The notes under the pieces: generated by a model
Told to the model about the DNA's origin: nothing
Databases searched by the model: none
The model's input: only the letters and a program-made list of their open reading frames with translations
Part shown: positions 1-12,214 of the stretch, piece by piece
How positions within the stretch are numbered: the first letter of the stretch is position 1
Layout: the number at the start of each line of letters is the position of its first letter
Assembly (NCBI GenBank): GCA_964016885.1
Contig: OZ024744.1
Coordinates: 110,444,536 to 110,508,535 of the forward strand
Source: Eledone cirrhosa
Taxonomy: Eukaryota; Mollusca; Cephalopoda; Octopoda; Eledonidae
Length of the DNA: 64,000 bases
Direction of reading: 5' to 3'
Position numbers and translations under genes: made by a program

Positions 1-1389
1 ACCTTGCCCTGAACACAGTAAAACTACATAATCCACTATAACTTACCTTGCCCTGAACACACTAAAACTACACAATCTTCTATAACTTACCTTGCCCTGA
101 AGACAGTAAAACTACACTATCCACTATAACTTAAATTGCCCTGAACTCAGTAAAACTACATAATCCACTGTAACTTAAATTGCCCTAACACAGTAAAACT
201 ACACAACCCACTATAACTTACCTTGCACTGAACACAGTAAAAGTACAGTTCTACTATAACTTACCTTGCCCTGAACACAGTATAACTTACCTTGCTCTGA
301 ACACAGTAAAACTACACAATCCAATTCAACTTACCTTGCTCTGAACACAGTAAAACTACACAATCCACTTTAACTTACCTTGCTCTGAACACAGTAAAAT
401 TACACAATCCACTATAACTTACCTTGCTCTGAACACAGTAAAAGTACACAATCCACTATAAATTACCTTGCCTTGAACACAGTAAAATTGCACAATCCAC
501 TATAACTAACATTGCCCCGAACACAGTAAAACTACACAATCCACTATAACTTACCTTGCCCTGAACACAGTAAAACTACGTAATCCACTATAACTTACCT
601 TGCCCTGAACACAGTAAAACTACACAATCCACTATAATTTACCTTGCCCTGAACACAGTAAAACTACACAATCCACTATAACTTACCTTGCCCTGAACAC
701 AGTAAAAGTACATAATCCACTATAACTTACCTTGCCCTGAACACAGTATAACTTACCTTGCTCTGAACACAGTAAAACTACACAATCCAATTTAACTTAC
801 CTTGCCTTGAACACAGTAAAACTACACAATTTACTATAACTTACCTTGCCCTGAACACAGTAAAACTACATAATCCACTATAACTTACCTTGCCCTGAAC
901 ACAGTAAAACTAACACAATCCACTATAACTTACCTTGCCCTGAACACAGTAAAACTACACAATCCACTATAAATTACGTTTCCATGAACATACTAAAACT
1001 ACAGAATCTTCTATAACTTACCTTGCCCTGAACACAGTAAAACTACACAATCCACTATAACTTACCTTGCCCTGAACACAGTAAAACTACACAATCCACT
1101 GTAACTTACCATGCCCTGAACACAGTAAAACTACACAATCCACTATAACTTACCTTGCCCTGAACACAGTAAAACTACACAATCCACTTCAACTTACCTT
1201 GCTATGAACACAGTAAAACTACACAATCCACTATAACTTACCTTGCCCTGAACACAGTAAAATTACACAATCCACTATAACTTACCTTGCCTCGAACACA
1301 GTAAAACTACATAATCCACTATAACTTAACATGCTCTGAACACAGTAAAACTACACAACCCACTATAACTTCCCTTGCCCTGAACACAT
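1..1389. repeat. Loosely organised satellite copies at the left edge
   Basis: This stretch contains about 32 monomers with mixed variants and no long exact match that I could extend to another block. Individual marker combinations recur elsewhere, for example the CACACTAAAAC plus ATCTTCTATAAC pair at 47-85, which resembles 2345-2385. Half-length monomers lie at 265 and 731. The monomer just before the first of these has an unusual ACAGTTCTACTATAAC segment near 246-260, which looks like a 1-bp deletion plus substitutions. Nothing but satellite is present. Confidence 0.85.
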
Positions 1390-2592
1390 TAAAACTACAC
1401 AATCCACAATAACTTACCTTGCCCTGAACATAGTAAAACTACGTAATCCACTATAACTTATCTTCCTCTAAACACAGTAAAACTACACAATCCACTATAA
1501 CTTACCTTGCCCTGAACACAGTAAAACTACACAATCCACTATAACTTACCTTGCCCTGAACACAGTAAAACTACACAATCCACTATAACTTACTTTGCCC
1601 TGAACACAGTAAAACTACACAATCCACTATAACTTACCTTGCCCTGAACACAGTAAAACTACATGATCCACTATAACTTACCTTGCCCTGAACACGGTAA
1701 AACTACACAATCCACTATAACTAACCTTGCTCTGAACACAGTAAAACTACACAATCCACTATAACTTACCTTGCCCTGAACACACTAAAACTACACAATC
1801 CACTATAACTTAACTGGCCCTGAACACAGTAAAACTACACAATCCACTATAACTTACCTTGCACTGAACACAGTAAAACTACACAATCCACTATAACTTA
1901 CCTTGCTCTGAACACAGTAAAACTACACAATCCTCTATAACTTACCTTGCTCTGAACACAGTGAAACTACACAATCCACTATAACTTACCTTGTTCTGAA
2001 CACAGTAAAACTAAATAATCCACTATAACTTACCTGGCCCTGAACACAGGGAAACTACACAATCCACTATAACTTACGTTGCCCTGAACACAGTAAAACT
2101 AACACAATCCACTATAACTTACCTTGCCCTGAACACAGTAAAACTACACAATCCACTATAAATTACCTTGCCCTGAACACAGTAAAACTACACAATCCAC
2201 TATAACTTACCTTGCTCTGAACACAGTAAAACTACACAATCCACTATAACTTACTTTGCCCTGAACACAGTAAAACTACACAATCCACTATAAATAAATT
2301 ACCTTGCTCTGAACACAGTAAAACTACATAATCCACTATAACTTACCTTGCCCTGAACACACTAAAACTAGACAATCTTCTATAACTTACCTTGCCCTGA
2401 ACACAGTAAAACTAGACAATCCCCTATACCTTACCTTGCTCTGAACACAGTAAAACTACACAATCCACTATAACTTACTTTTCTGAACACAGTAAAACTA
2501 CACAATCCACTATAACTTAAATTGCCCTGAACTCAGTAAAACTAAATAATCCACTGTACCTTACCTTGCCCTGAACACAGTAAAACTACACA
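1390..2592. repeat. Duplicated block A, copy 1
   Basis: About 1.2 kb that reappears with no difference seen at any marker checked at 4673-5875, a constant offset of 3283 bp. Shared rare markers are TTATCTTCCTCTAAAC (near 1460), CTACATGATCC (1659), TTAACTGGCCC (1810), ACAGGGAAAC (2046), the 4-bp insertion in CTATAAATAAATTACC (2288), the shortened TTACTTTTCTGAAC (2474) and CACTGTACC (2553). Homology is lost upstream at the CACATTAAAAC monomer and downstream where copy 1 reads CACAACCCAC. Near-identity over this length implies a recent duplication or conversion. Confidence 0.9.
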
Positions 2593-3312
2593 ACCCACTA
2601 TAACTTACCTTGCCCTGAACACAGTAAAACTACACAATCCACTATAACTTACCTTGCTCTGAACACAGTAAAACTACATAATCCACTATAACTTACCTTG
2701 CCCTGAACACAGTAAAACTAACACAATCCACTATAACTTACCTTGCCCTGGACACAGTAAAACTACACCATCCACTATAAATTACGTTGCCATGAACATA
2801 CTAAAACTACACGATCTTCTATAACTTACCTTGCCCTGAACACAGTAAAACCACACAATCCACTATAACTTACCTTGCCCTGAACACAGTAAAGCTACAC
2901 AATCCACTATAAATTACGTTGCCCTGAACATACTAAAACTACACAATCTTCTATAACTTACCTTGCCCTGAACACAGTAAAACTACACAATCCACTATAA
3001 CTTACCTTGCCCTGAACACAGTAAAACTACACAATCCACTATAACTTACCTTGCCCTGAACACTGTAAAACTACATAATCCACTATAACTTACCTTGCCC
3101 TGAAACAGTAAAACTACACAAACCACTATAACTTACCTTGCCCTGAACACAGTAAAACTACACAATCCACTATAACTTACCTTGCCCTGAACACAGTAAA
3201 ACTACACGATCCACTATAAATTACCTTGCCCTGAACACAGTAAAACTACACAATCCACTATAACACACCTTCCCCTGAACACAGTAAAACTACACAATCC
3301 ACTATAACTTAC

Positions 3313-3356
3313 CTTGCCCTGAACACAGTAAAACTACACAATCCACTATAACTTAC
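3313..3356 (-). other. Splice-site-like signals in the minus-strand monomer
   Basis: Shown here on a majority-sequence copy. Read on the minus strand, the junction between two monomers is CAAGGTAAGTTATAG, which matches the 5' splice donor consensus AAG|GTAAGT. Six bases upstream on the same strand is GTTTTACTGTGTTCAG followed by GG, which resembles a pyrimidine-rich tract and 3' acceptor. The pattern recurs with most monomers. The common right-compartment variant ACTCACC gives GTGAGT, also a consensus donor, while CTAACC (GTTAGT) and AAATTACC (GTAATT) spoil it. A one-monomer intron would be 38 nt with a 6-nt exon, which is too short for most spliceosomes. Function is unproven; chance is a serious alternative. 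Confidence 0.3.
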
Positions 3357-3670
3357 CTTGCCCTGAACACAGTAAAACTACACAATCCACTATAACTTAC
3401 CTTGACCTGAACACCATAAAACTACACAATCCACTTCAACTTATCTTGCTCTGAACACAGTAAAACTACACAATCCACTATAACTTACCTTGCCTTGAAC
3501 ACAGTAAAATTACACAATCCACTATAACTAACCTTGCCCTGAACACAGTAAGACTACACATTCCACTATAACTTACCTTGCCCTGAACACAGTAAAAGTA
3601 CATAATCCACTATAACTTACCTTGACCTGAACACAGTATAACTTACCTTGCTCTGAACACAGTAAAACTA

Positions 3671-4811
3671 CACAATCCAATTTAACTTACCTTGCTCTGA
3701 ACACAGTAAAACTACACAATCCACTTTAACTTACCTTGCTCTGAACACAGTAAAACTACACAATCGACTATAACTTACCTTGCTCTGAACACAGTAAAAC
3801 TACACAATCCACTTTAACTTACCTTGCTCTGAACACAGCAAAACTACACAATCCTCTATAACTTACCTTGCCTTGAACACAGTAAAATTACACAATCCAC
3901 TATAACTAACCTTGCCCCGAACACAGTAAAACTACACAATCCACTATAACTTACCTTGATCTGAACACAGTAAAACTACACAATCCACTTTAACTTACCT
4001 TGCTTTGAACACAGTAAACTACACAATCCACTATAACTTACCTTGCCCTGAACACAGTAAAACTACGTAATCCACTATAACTTACCTTGCCCTGAACACA
4101 GTAAAACTAGACAATCCACTATAACTTACCTTGCCCTGAACACAGTAAAACTACACAATCCACTTCAACTTACCTTGCTCTGAACACAGTAAAACTACAC
4201 AATCCACTATAACTTACCTTGCCCTGAACACAGTAAAACTACACAATCCACTATAACTTACCTTGCCCTGAACACAGTAAAACTACACAATCCACTATAA
4301 CTTACCTTGCCTGAACACAGTAAAACTACACAATCCACTATAACTTACCTTGCCCTGAACACAGTAAAACTACACAATCCACTATAACTTACCTTGCCCT
4401 GAACACAGCAAAACTACACAATCCACTTCAACTTACCTTGCTCTGAACACAGTAAAACTACACAGTCCACTATAACTTACCTTGCCCTGAACACAGTAAA
4501 ACTACACAATCCACTATAACTTACTTTGCTCTGAACACAGTAAAACTACACAATCCACTTTAACTTACCTTGCCCTGAACACAGTAAAACTACACAATCC
4601 ACTTCAACTTACCTTGCCCTGAACACAGTAAAATTACACAATCCACTATAAGTTACCTTGCCCTGAACACAGTAAAACTACACAATCCACAATAACTTAC
4701 CTTGCCCTGAACATAGTAAAACTACGTAATCCACTATAACTTATCTTCCTCTAAACACAGTAAAACTACACAATCCACTATAACTTACCTTGCCCTGAAC
4801 ACAGTAAAACT
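3671..4811. repeat. Duplicated block B, ancestral-type copy
   Basis: About 1.14 kb found again at 5872-7011 (offset 2201), 8625-9765 (offset 4954) and 10366-11505 (offset 6695). It opens with CACAATCCAATTTAAC, then carries CAATCGACTATAAC (3763), CTTGATCTG (3955), the 43-bp ACAGTAAACTACAC monomer (4011), the 43-bp CTTGCCTGAACAC monomer (4306), CACAGTCCAC (4461), CTATAAGTTACC (4649), GAACATAG with CTACGTAATCC (4709-4730) and TTATCTTCC (4741). Copies differ by a few single-base changes: CACAGTCCAC is shared only with the 8625 copy, and TTATCTTCC is TTACCTTCC in the other copies. Confidence 0.88.
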
Positions 4812-5875
4812 ACACAATCCACTATAACTTACCTTGCCCTGAACACAGTAAAACTACACAATCCACTATAACTTACTTTGCCCTGAACACAGTAAAACTA
4901 CACAATCCACTATAACTTACCTTGCCCTGAACACAGTAAAACTACATGATCCACTATAACTTACCTTGCCCTGAACACGGTAAAACTACACAATCCACTA
5001 TAACTAACCTTGCTCTGAACACAGTAAAACTACACAATCCACTATAACTTACCTTGCCCTGAACACACTAAAACTACACAATCCACTATAACTTAACTGG
5101 CCCTGAACACAGTAAAACTACACAATCCACTATAACTTACCTTGCACTGAACACAGTAAAACTACACAATCCACTATAACTTACCTTGCTCTGAACACAG
5201 TAAAACTACACAATCCTCTATAACTTACCTTGCTCTGAACACAGTGAAACTACACAATCCACTATAACTTACCTTGTTCTGAACACAGTAAAACTAAATA
5301 ATCCACTATAACTTACCTGGCCCTGAACACAGGGAAACTACACAATCCACTATAACTTACGTTGCCCTGAACACAGTAAAACTAACACAATCCACTATAA
5401 CTTACCTTGCCCTGAACACAGTAAAACTACACAATCCACTATAAATTACCTTGCCCTGAACACAGTAAAACTACACAATCCACTATAACTTACCTTGCTC
5501 TGAACACAGTAAAACTACACAATCCACTATAACTTACTTTGCCCTGAACACAGTAAAACTACACAATCCACTATAAATAAATTACCTTGCTCTGAACACA
5601 GTAAAACTACATAATCCACTATAACTTACCTTGCCCTGAACACACTAAAACTAGACAATCTTCTATAACTTACCTTGCCCTGAACACAGTAAAACTAGAC
5701 AATCCCCTATACCTTACCTTGCTCTGAACACAGTAAAACTACACAATCCACTATAACTTACTTTTCTGAACACAGTAAAACTACACAATCCACTATAACT
5801 TAAATTGCCCTGAACTCAGTAAAACTAAATAATCCACTGTACCTTACCTTGCCCTGAACACAGTAAAACTACACA
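4673..5875. repeat. Duplicated block A, copy 2
   Basis: Second copy of the 1390-2592 block, offset 3283 bp, carrying the same rare markers in order, including the CTATAAATAAATTACC insertion at 5571 and TTACTTTTCTGAAC at 5758. Its right end is a breakpoint: at about 5872 the sequence switches without a gap to a copy of the 3671-4811 block. The junction thus joins two segments that are separate, and in a different order, further left. Confidence 0.9.
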
Positions 5876-7424
5876 ATCCAATTTAACTTACCTTGCTCTG
5901 AACACAGTAAAACTACACAATCCACTTTAACTTACCTTGCTCTGAACACAGTAAAACTACACAATCGACTATAACTTACCTTGCTCTGAACACAGTAAAA
6001 CTACACAATCCACTTTAACTTACCTTGCTCTGAACACAGCAAAACTACACAATCCTCTATAACTTACCTTGCCTTGAACACAGTAAAATTACACAATCCA
6101 CTATAACTAACCTTGCCCCGAACACAGTAAAACTACACAATCCACTATAACTTACCTTGATCTGAACACAGTAAAACTACACAATCCACTTTAACTTACC
6201 TTGCTTTGAACACAGTAAACTACACAATCCACTATAACTTACCTTGCCCTGAACACAGTAAAACTACGTAATCCACTATAACTTACCTTGCCCTGAACAC
6301 AGTAAAACTAGACAATCCACTATAACTTACCTTGCCCTGAACACAGTAAAACTACACAATCCACTTCAACTTACCTTGCTCTGAACACAGTAAAACTACA
6401 CAATCCACTATAACTTACCTTGCCCTGAACACAGTAAAACTACACAATCCACTATAACTTACCTTGCCCTGAACACAGTAAAACTACACAATCCACTATA
6501 ACTTACCTTGCCTGAACACAGTAAAACTACACAATCCACTATAACTTACCTTGCCCTGAACACAGTAAAACTACACAATCCACTATAACTTACCTTGCCC
6601 TGAACACAGTAAAACTACACAATCCACTTCAACTTACCTTGCTCTGAACACAGTAAAACTACACAATCCACTATAACTTACCTTGCCCTGAACACAGTAA
6701 AACTACACAATCCACTATAACTTACTTTGCTCTGAACACAGTAAAACTACACAATCCACTTTAACTTACCTTGCTCTGAACACAGTAAAACTACACAATC
6801 CACTTCAACTTACCTTGCCCTGAACACAGTAAAATTACACAATCCACTATAACTTACCTTGCCCTGAACACAGTAAAACTACACAATCCACAATAACTTA
6901 CCTTGCCCTGAACATAGTAAAACTACGTAATCCACTATAACTTACCTTCCTCTAAACACAGTAAAACTACACAATCCACTATAACTTACCTTGCCCTGAA
7001 CACAGTAAAACTACGTAATCCACTATAACTTACCTTGCCCTGAACACAGTAAAACTAGACAATCCACTATAATTTACCTTGCCCTGAACACAGTAAATCT
7101 ACACAACCCACTATAACTTACCTTGCTCTGAACACAGTAAAACTACATAATCCACTATAACTTACCTTGCCCTGAACACAGTAAAACTAACACAATCCAC
7201 TATAACTTACCTTGCCCTGAACACAGTAAAACTACACAATCCACTTTAACTTACCTTGCTCTGAACACAGTAAAACTACACAATCCACTTCAACTTACCT
7301 TGCTCTGAACATAGTAAAACTACACAATCCACTATAACTTACCTTGCCCTGAACACAGTAAAATTACACAATCCACTATAACTTACCTTGCCCTGAACAC
7401 AGTAAAACTACACAATCCACTATA
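5872..7424. repeat. Duplicated block B-extended, copy 1
   Basis: Begins at the chimeric junction with block A and first repeats block B (offset 2201 from 3671). It then adds CTACGTAATCC, CTAGACAATCC, CAGTAAATCTACAC, the 45-bp CTAACACAATCC monomer and GAACATAGTAAAAC at 7299. The whole 1.55 kb reappears at 10366-11918 with offset 4494, including the CACAACCCAC at 7102 matching 11596. The copies part company at about 7424, where this one enters a CTTAAATTGCCC monomer and the other continues CACAATAAC. Confidence 0.88.
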
Positions 7425-9765
7425 ACTTAAATTGCCCTGAACTCAGTAAAACTAAATAATCCACTGTACCTTACCTTGCCCTGAACACAGTAAAACTACA
7501 CAATCCACTATAACTTACCTTGCCCTGAACACAGTAAAACTACACAATCCACTATAACTTACCTTGCTCTGAACACAGTAAAACTACATAATCCACTATA
7601 ACTTACCTTGCCCTGAACACAGTAAAACTAACACAATCCACTATAACTTACCTTGCCCTGGACACACTAAAACTACACCATCCACTATAAATTACGTTGC
7701 CATGAACATACTAAAACTACACGATCTTCTATAACTTACCTTGCCCTGAACACAGTAAAACCACACAATCCACTATAACTTACCTTGCCCTGAACACAGT
7801 AAAGCTACACAATCCACTATAAATTACGTTGCCCTGAACATACTAAAACTACACAATCTTCTATAACTTACCTTGCCCTGAACACAGTAAAACTACACAA
7901 TCCACTGTAACTTACCATGCCCTGAACACAGTAAAACTACACAATCCACTATAACTTACCTTGCCCTGAACACAGTAAAACTACACAATCCACTATAACT
8001 TACCTTGCCCTGAACACTGTAAAACTACATAATCCACTATAACTTACCTTGCCCTGAAACAGTAAAACTACACAAACCACTATAACTTACCTTGCCCTGA
8101 ACACAGTAAAACTACACAATCCACTATAACTTACCTTGCCCTGAACACAGTAAAACTACACGATCCACTATAAATTACCTTGCCCTGAACACAGTAAAAC
8201 TACACAATCCACTATAACACACCTTCCCCTGAACACAGTAAAACTACACAATCCACTATAACTTACCTTGCCCTGAACACAGTAAAACTACACAATCCAC
8301 TATAACTTACCTTGCCCTGAACACAGTAAAACTACACAATCCACTATAACTTACCTTGACCTGCACACCATAAAACTACACAATCCACTTCAACTTATCT
8401 TGCTCTGAACACAGTAAAACTACACAATCCACTATAACTTACCTTGCCTTGAACACAGTAAAATTACACAATCCACTATAACTAACCTTGCCCTGAACAC
8501 AGTAAGACTACACATTCCACTATAACTTACCTTGCCCTGAACACAGTAAAAGTACATAATCCACTATAACTTACCTTGACCTGAACACAGTATAACTTAC
8601 CTTGCTCTGAACACAGTAAAACTACACAATCCAATTTAACTTACCTTGCTCTGAACACAGTAAAACTACACAATCCACTTTAACTTACCTTGCTCTGAAC
8701 ACAGTAAAACTACACAATCGACTATAACTTACCTTGCTCTGAACACAGTAAAACTACACAATCCACTTTAACTTACCTTGCTCTGAACACAGCAAAACTA
8801 CACAATCCTCTATAACTTACCTTGCCTTGAACACAGTAAAATTACACAATCCACTATAACTAACCTTGCCCCGAACACAGTAAAACTACACAATCCACTA
8901 TAACTTACCTTGATCTGAACACAGTAAAACTACACAATCCACTTTAACTTACCTTGCTTTGAACACAGTAAACTACACAATCCACTATAACTTACCTTGC
9001 CCTGAACACAGTAAAACTACGTAATCCACTATAACTTACCTTGCCCTGAACACAGTAAAACTAGACAATCCACTATAACTTACCTTGCCCTGAACACAGT
9101 AAAACTACACAATCCACTTCAACTTACCTTGCTCTGAACACAGTAAAACTACACAATCCACTATAACTTACCTTGCCCTGAACACAGTAAAACTACACAA
9201 TCCACTATAACTTACCTTGCCCTGAACACAGTAAAACTACACAATCCACTATAACTTACCTTGCCTGAACACAGTAAAACTACACAATCCACTATAACTT
9301 ACCTTGCCCTGAACACAGTAAAACTACACAATCCACTATAACTTACCTTGCCCTGAACACAACAAAACTACACAATCCACTTCAACTTACCTTGCTCTGA
9401 ACACAGTAAAACTACACAGTCCACTATAACTTACCTTGCCCTGAACACAGTAAAACTACACAATCCACTATAACTTACTTTGCTCTGAACACAGTAAAAC
9501 TACACAATCCACTTTAACTTACCTTGCCCTGAACACAGTAAAACTACACAATCCACTTCAACTTACCTTGCCCTGAACACAGTAAAATTACACAATCCAC
9601 TATAAGTTACCTTGCCCTGAACACAGTAAAACTACACAATCCACAATAACTTACCTTGCCCTGAACATAGTAAAACTACGTAATCCACTATAACTTACCT
9701 TCCTCTAAACACAGTAAAACTACACAATCCACTATAACTTACCTTGCCCTGAACACAGTAAAACT
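7420..9765. repeat. Duplicated block C, copy 2 (2.35 kb)
   Basis: Right partner of 2509-4812, with one extra 44-bp monomer inserted at about 7905-7925. Sporadic single-base differences distinguish it: CACACTAAAAC for CACAGTAAAAC near 7664, CCTGCACACC near 8362, GAACACAACAAAAC near 9357, and TTACCTTCC for TTATCTTCC near 9700. It ends where this copy reads CTACGTAATCC against CTACACAATCC in copy 1. The single-monomer gain is what out-of-register pairing of otherwise aligned arrays would give. Confidence 0.88.
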
Positions 9766-10099
9766 ACGTAATCCACTATAACTTACCTTGCCCTGAACAC
9801 AGTAAAACTAGACAATCCACTATAATTTACCTTGCCCTGAACACAGTAAATCTACACAATCCACTATAACTTACCTTGCTCTGAACACAGTAAAACTACA
9901 TAATCCACTATAACTTACCTTGCCCTGAACACAGTAAAACTAACACAATCCACTATAACTTACCTTGCCCTGAACACAGTAAAACTACACAATCCACTTT
10001 AACTTACCTTGCTCTGAACACAGTAAAACTACACAATCCACTTCAACTTACCTTGCTCTGAACACAGTAAAACTACACAATCCACTATAACTTACCTTG
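8359..10099. repeat. 1741-bp tandem unit (left copy)
   Basis: From the CTTGACCTG monomer carrying ACACCATAAAAC, about 1 kb repeats at 10100 onward with offset 1741 bp. The half-length monomers at 8575 and 10316, and CACAATCCAATTTAAC at 8625 and 10366, confirm the register. The match to the right copy is close for about the first kilobase. Beyond 9360 the right-hand copy instead follows the 5872-7424 version: it has CACAATCC and CTATAACTTACC where this one has CACAGTCC and CTATAAGTTACC. The right-hand segment is therefore a mosaic of at least two sources. Confidence 0.8.
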
Positions 10100-10365
10100 A
10101 CCTGAACACCATAAAACTACACAATCCACTTCAACTTATCTTGCTCTGAACACAGTAAAACTACACAATCCACTATAACTTACCTTGCCTTGAACACAGT
10201 AAAATTACACAATCCACTATAACTAACCTTGCCCTGAACACAGTAAGACTACACATTCCACTATAACTTACCTTGCCCTGAACACAGTAAAAGTACATAA
10301 TCCACTATAACTTACCTTGACCTGAACACAGTATAACTTACCTTGCTCTGAACACAGTAAAACTA

Positions 10366-11918
10366 CACAATCCAATTTAACTTACCTTGCTCTGAACACA
10401 GTAAAACTACACAATCCACTTTAACTTACCTTGCTCTGAACACAGTAAAACTACACAATCGACTATAACTTACCTTGCTCTGAACACAGTAAAACTACAC
10501 AATCCACTTTAACTTACCTTGCTCTGAACACAGCAAAACTACACAATCCTCTATAACTTACCTTGCCTTGAACACAGTAAAATTACACAATCCACTATAA
10601 CTAACCTTGCCCCGAACACAGTAAAACTACACAATCCACTATAACTTACCTTGATCTGAACACAGTAAAACTACACAATCCACTTTAACTTACCTTGCTT
10701 TGAACACAGTAAACTACACAATCCACTATAACTTACCTTGCCCTGAACACAGTAAAACTACGTAATCCACTATAACTTACCTTGCCCTGAACACAGTAAA
10801 ACTAGACAATCCACTATAACTTACCTTGCCCTGAACACAGTAAAACTACACAATCCACTTCAACTTACCTTGCTCTGAACACAGTAAAACTACACAATCC
10901 ACTATAACTTACCTTGCCCTGAACACAGTAAAACTACACAATCCACTATAACTTACCTTGCCCTGAACACAGTAAAACTACACAATCCACTATAACTTAC
11001 CTTGCCTGAACACAGTAAAACTACACAATCCACTATAACTTACCTTGCCCTGAACACAGTAAAACTACACAATCCACTATAACTTACCTTGCCCTGAACA
11101 CAGTAAAACTACACAATCCACTTCAACTTACCTTGCTCTGAACACAGTAAAACTACACAATCCACTATAACTTACCTTGCCCTGAACACAGTAAAACTAC
11201 ACAATCCACTATAACTTACTTTGCTCTGAACACAGTAAAACTACACAATCCACTTTAACTTACCTTGCTCTGAACACAGTAAAACTACACAATCCACTTC
11301 AACTTACCTTGCCCTGAACACAGTAAAATTACACAATCCACTATAACTTACCTTGCCCTGAACACAGTAAAACTACACAATCCACAATAACTTACCTTGC
11401 CCTGAACATAGTAAAACTACGTAATCCACTATAACTTACCTTCCTCTAAACACAGTAAAACTACACAATCCACTATAACTTACCTTGCCCTGAACACAGT
11501 AAAACTACGTAATCCACTATAACTTACCTTGCCCTGAACACAGTAAAACTAGACAATCCACTATAATTTACCTTGCCCTGAACACAGTAAATCTACACAA
11601 CCCACTATAACTTACCTTGCTCTGAACACAGTAAAACTACATAATCCACTATAACTTACCTTGCCCTGAACACAGTAAAACTAACACAATCCACTATAAC
11701 TTACCTTGCCCTGAACACAGTAAAACTACACAATCCACTTTAACTTACCTTGCTCTGAACACAGTAAAACTACACAATCCACTTCAACTTACCTTGCTCT
11801 GAACATAGTAAAACTACACAATCCACTATAACTTACCTTGCCCTGAACACAGTAAAATTACACAATCCACTATAACTTACCTTGCCCTGAACACAGTAAA
11901 ACTACACAATCCACAATA
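10366..11918. repeat. Duplicated block B-extended, copy 2
   Basis: Copy of 5872-7424 at an offset of 4494 bp. Shared markers include CAATCGAC (10456), the ACAGTAAACTACAC 43-bp monomer (10706), TTACCTTCCTCTAAAC (11439), CTAGACAATCC (11549), CAGTAAATCTACAC (11586), CTAACACAATCC (11680) and GAACATAGTAAAAC (11801). It sits inside the right copy of the 1741-bp tandem unit, so the same DNA belongs to two duplication relationships of different age. Confidence 0.86.
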
Positions 11919-12214
11919 ACTTACCTTGCCCTGAACATAGTAAAACTACGTAATCCACTATAACTTACCTTCCTCTAAACACAGTAAAACTACACAATCC
12001 ACTATAACTTACCTTGCCCTGAACACAGTAAAACTAGACAATCCACTATAATTTACCTTGCCCTGAACACAGTAAATCTACACAATCCACTATAACTTAC
12101 CTTGCTCTGAACACAGTAAAACTACATAATCCACTATAACTTACCTTGCCCTGAACACAGTAAAACTAACACAATCCACTATAACTTACCTTGCCCTGAA
12201 CACAGTAAAACTAC
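11382..12214. repeat. 529-bp local tandem duplication
   Basis: The run CACAATAAC, GAACATAGTAAAACTACGTAATCC, TTACCTTCCTCTAAAC, CTAGACAATCC, CAGTAAATCTACAC, CTCTG with CATAATCC, and CTAACACAATCC occurs at 11382 to about 11725. It occurs again from 11911 to about 12214. The offset is 529 bp (12 monomers plus the 1-bp insertion in the CTAACAC monomer), and falls to 485 bp after one monomer (CTACGTAATCC followed by a GCCCTG unit) that the second copy lacks. It closes the 1.39-12.2 kb mosaic. Confidence 0.82.

Larger units (their letters stand above)
2509..4812. repeat. Duplicated block C, copy 1 (2.3 kb)
   Basis: The left partner of a 2.3-kb duplication with 7420-9765. The offset is 4910 bp up to about 2960 and 4954 bp afterwards, because the right copy has exactly one additional monomer (carrying CACTGTAACTTACCATGCC). 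Shared markers include CTTAAATTGCCC with CTAAATAATCC, CCTGGACACA (2749), the CACCATCC / CATGAACATAC / GATCTTCT haplotype (2769-2820), ACACTGTAAAAC (3060), CCTGAAACAG (3099), AACACACCTTCCCC (3263) and the half-length monomer at 3621. Block B forms its right half. Confidence 0.88.

Noticed and set aside
3313..3356. Hairpin or cruciform in the monomer
   Set aside because: Only a 4-bp TTAC/GTAA inverted match with a 15-nt loop was found, too weak to matter; the strong strand asymmetry works against dyads.
3340..3356. TATA-box promoter in CACTATAAC
   Set aside because: The string occurs in nearly every monomer as part of the repeat and there is no gene or start-site context.
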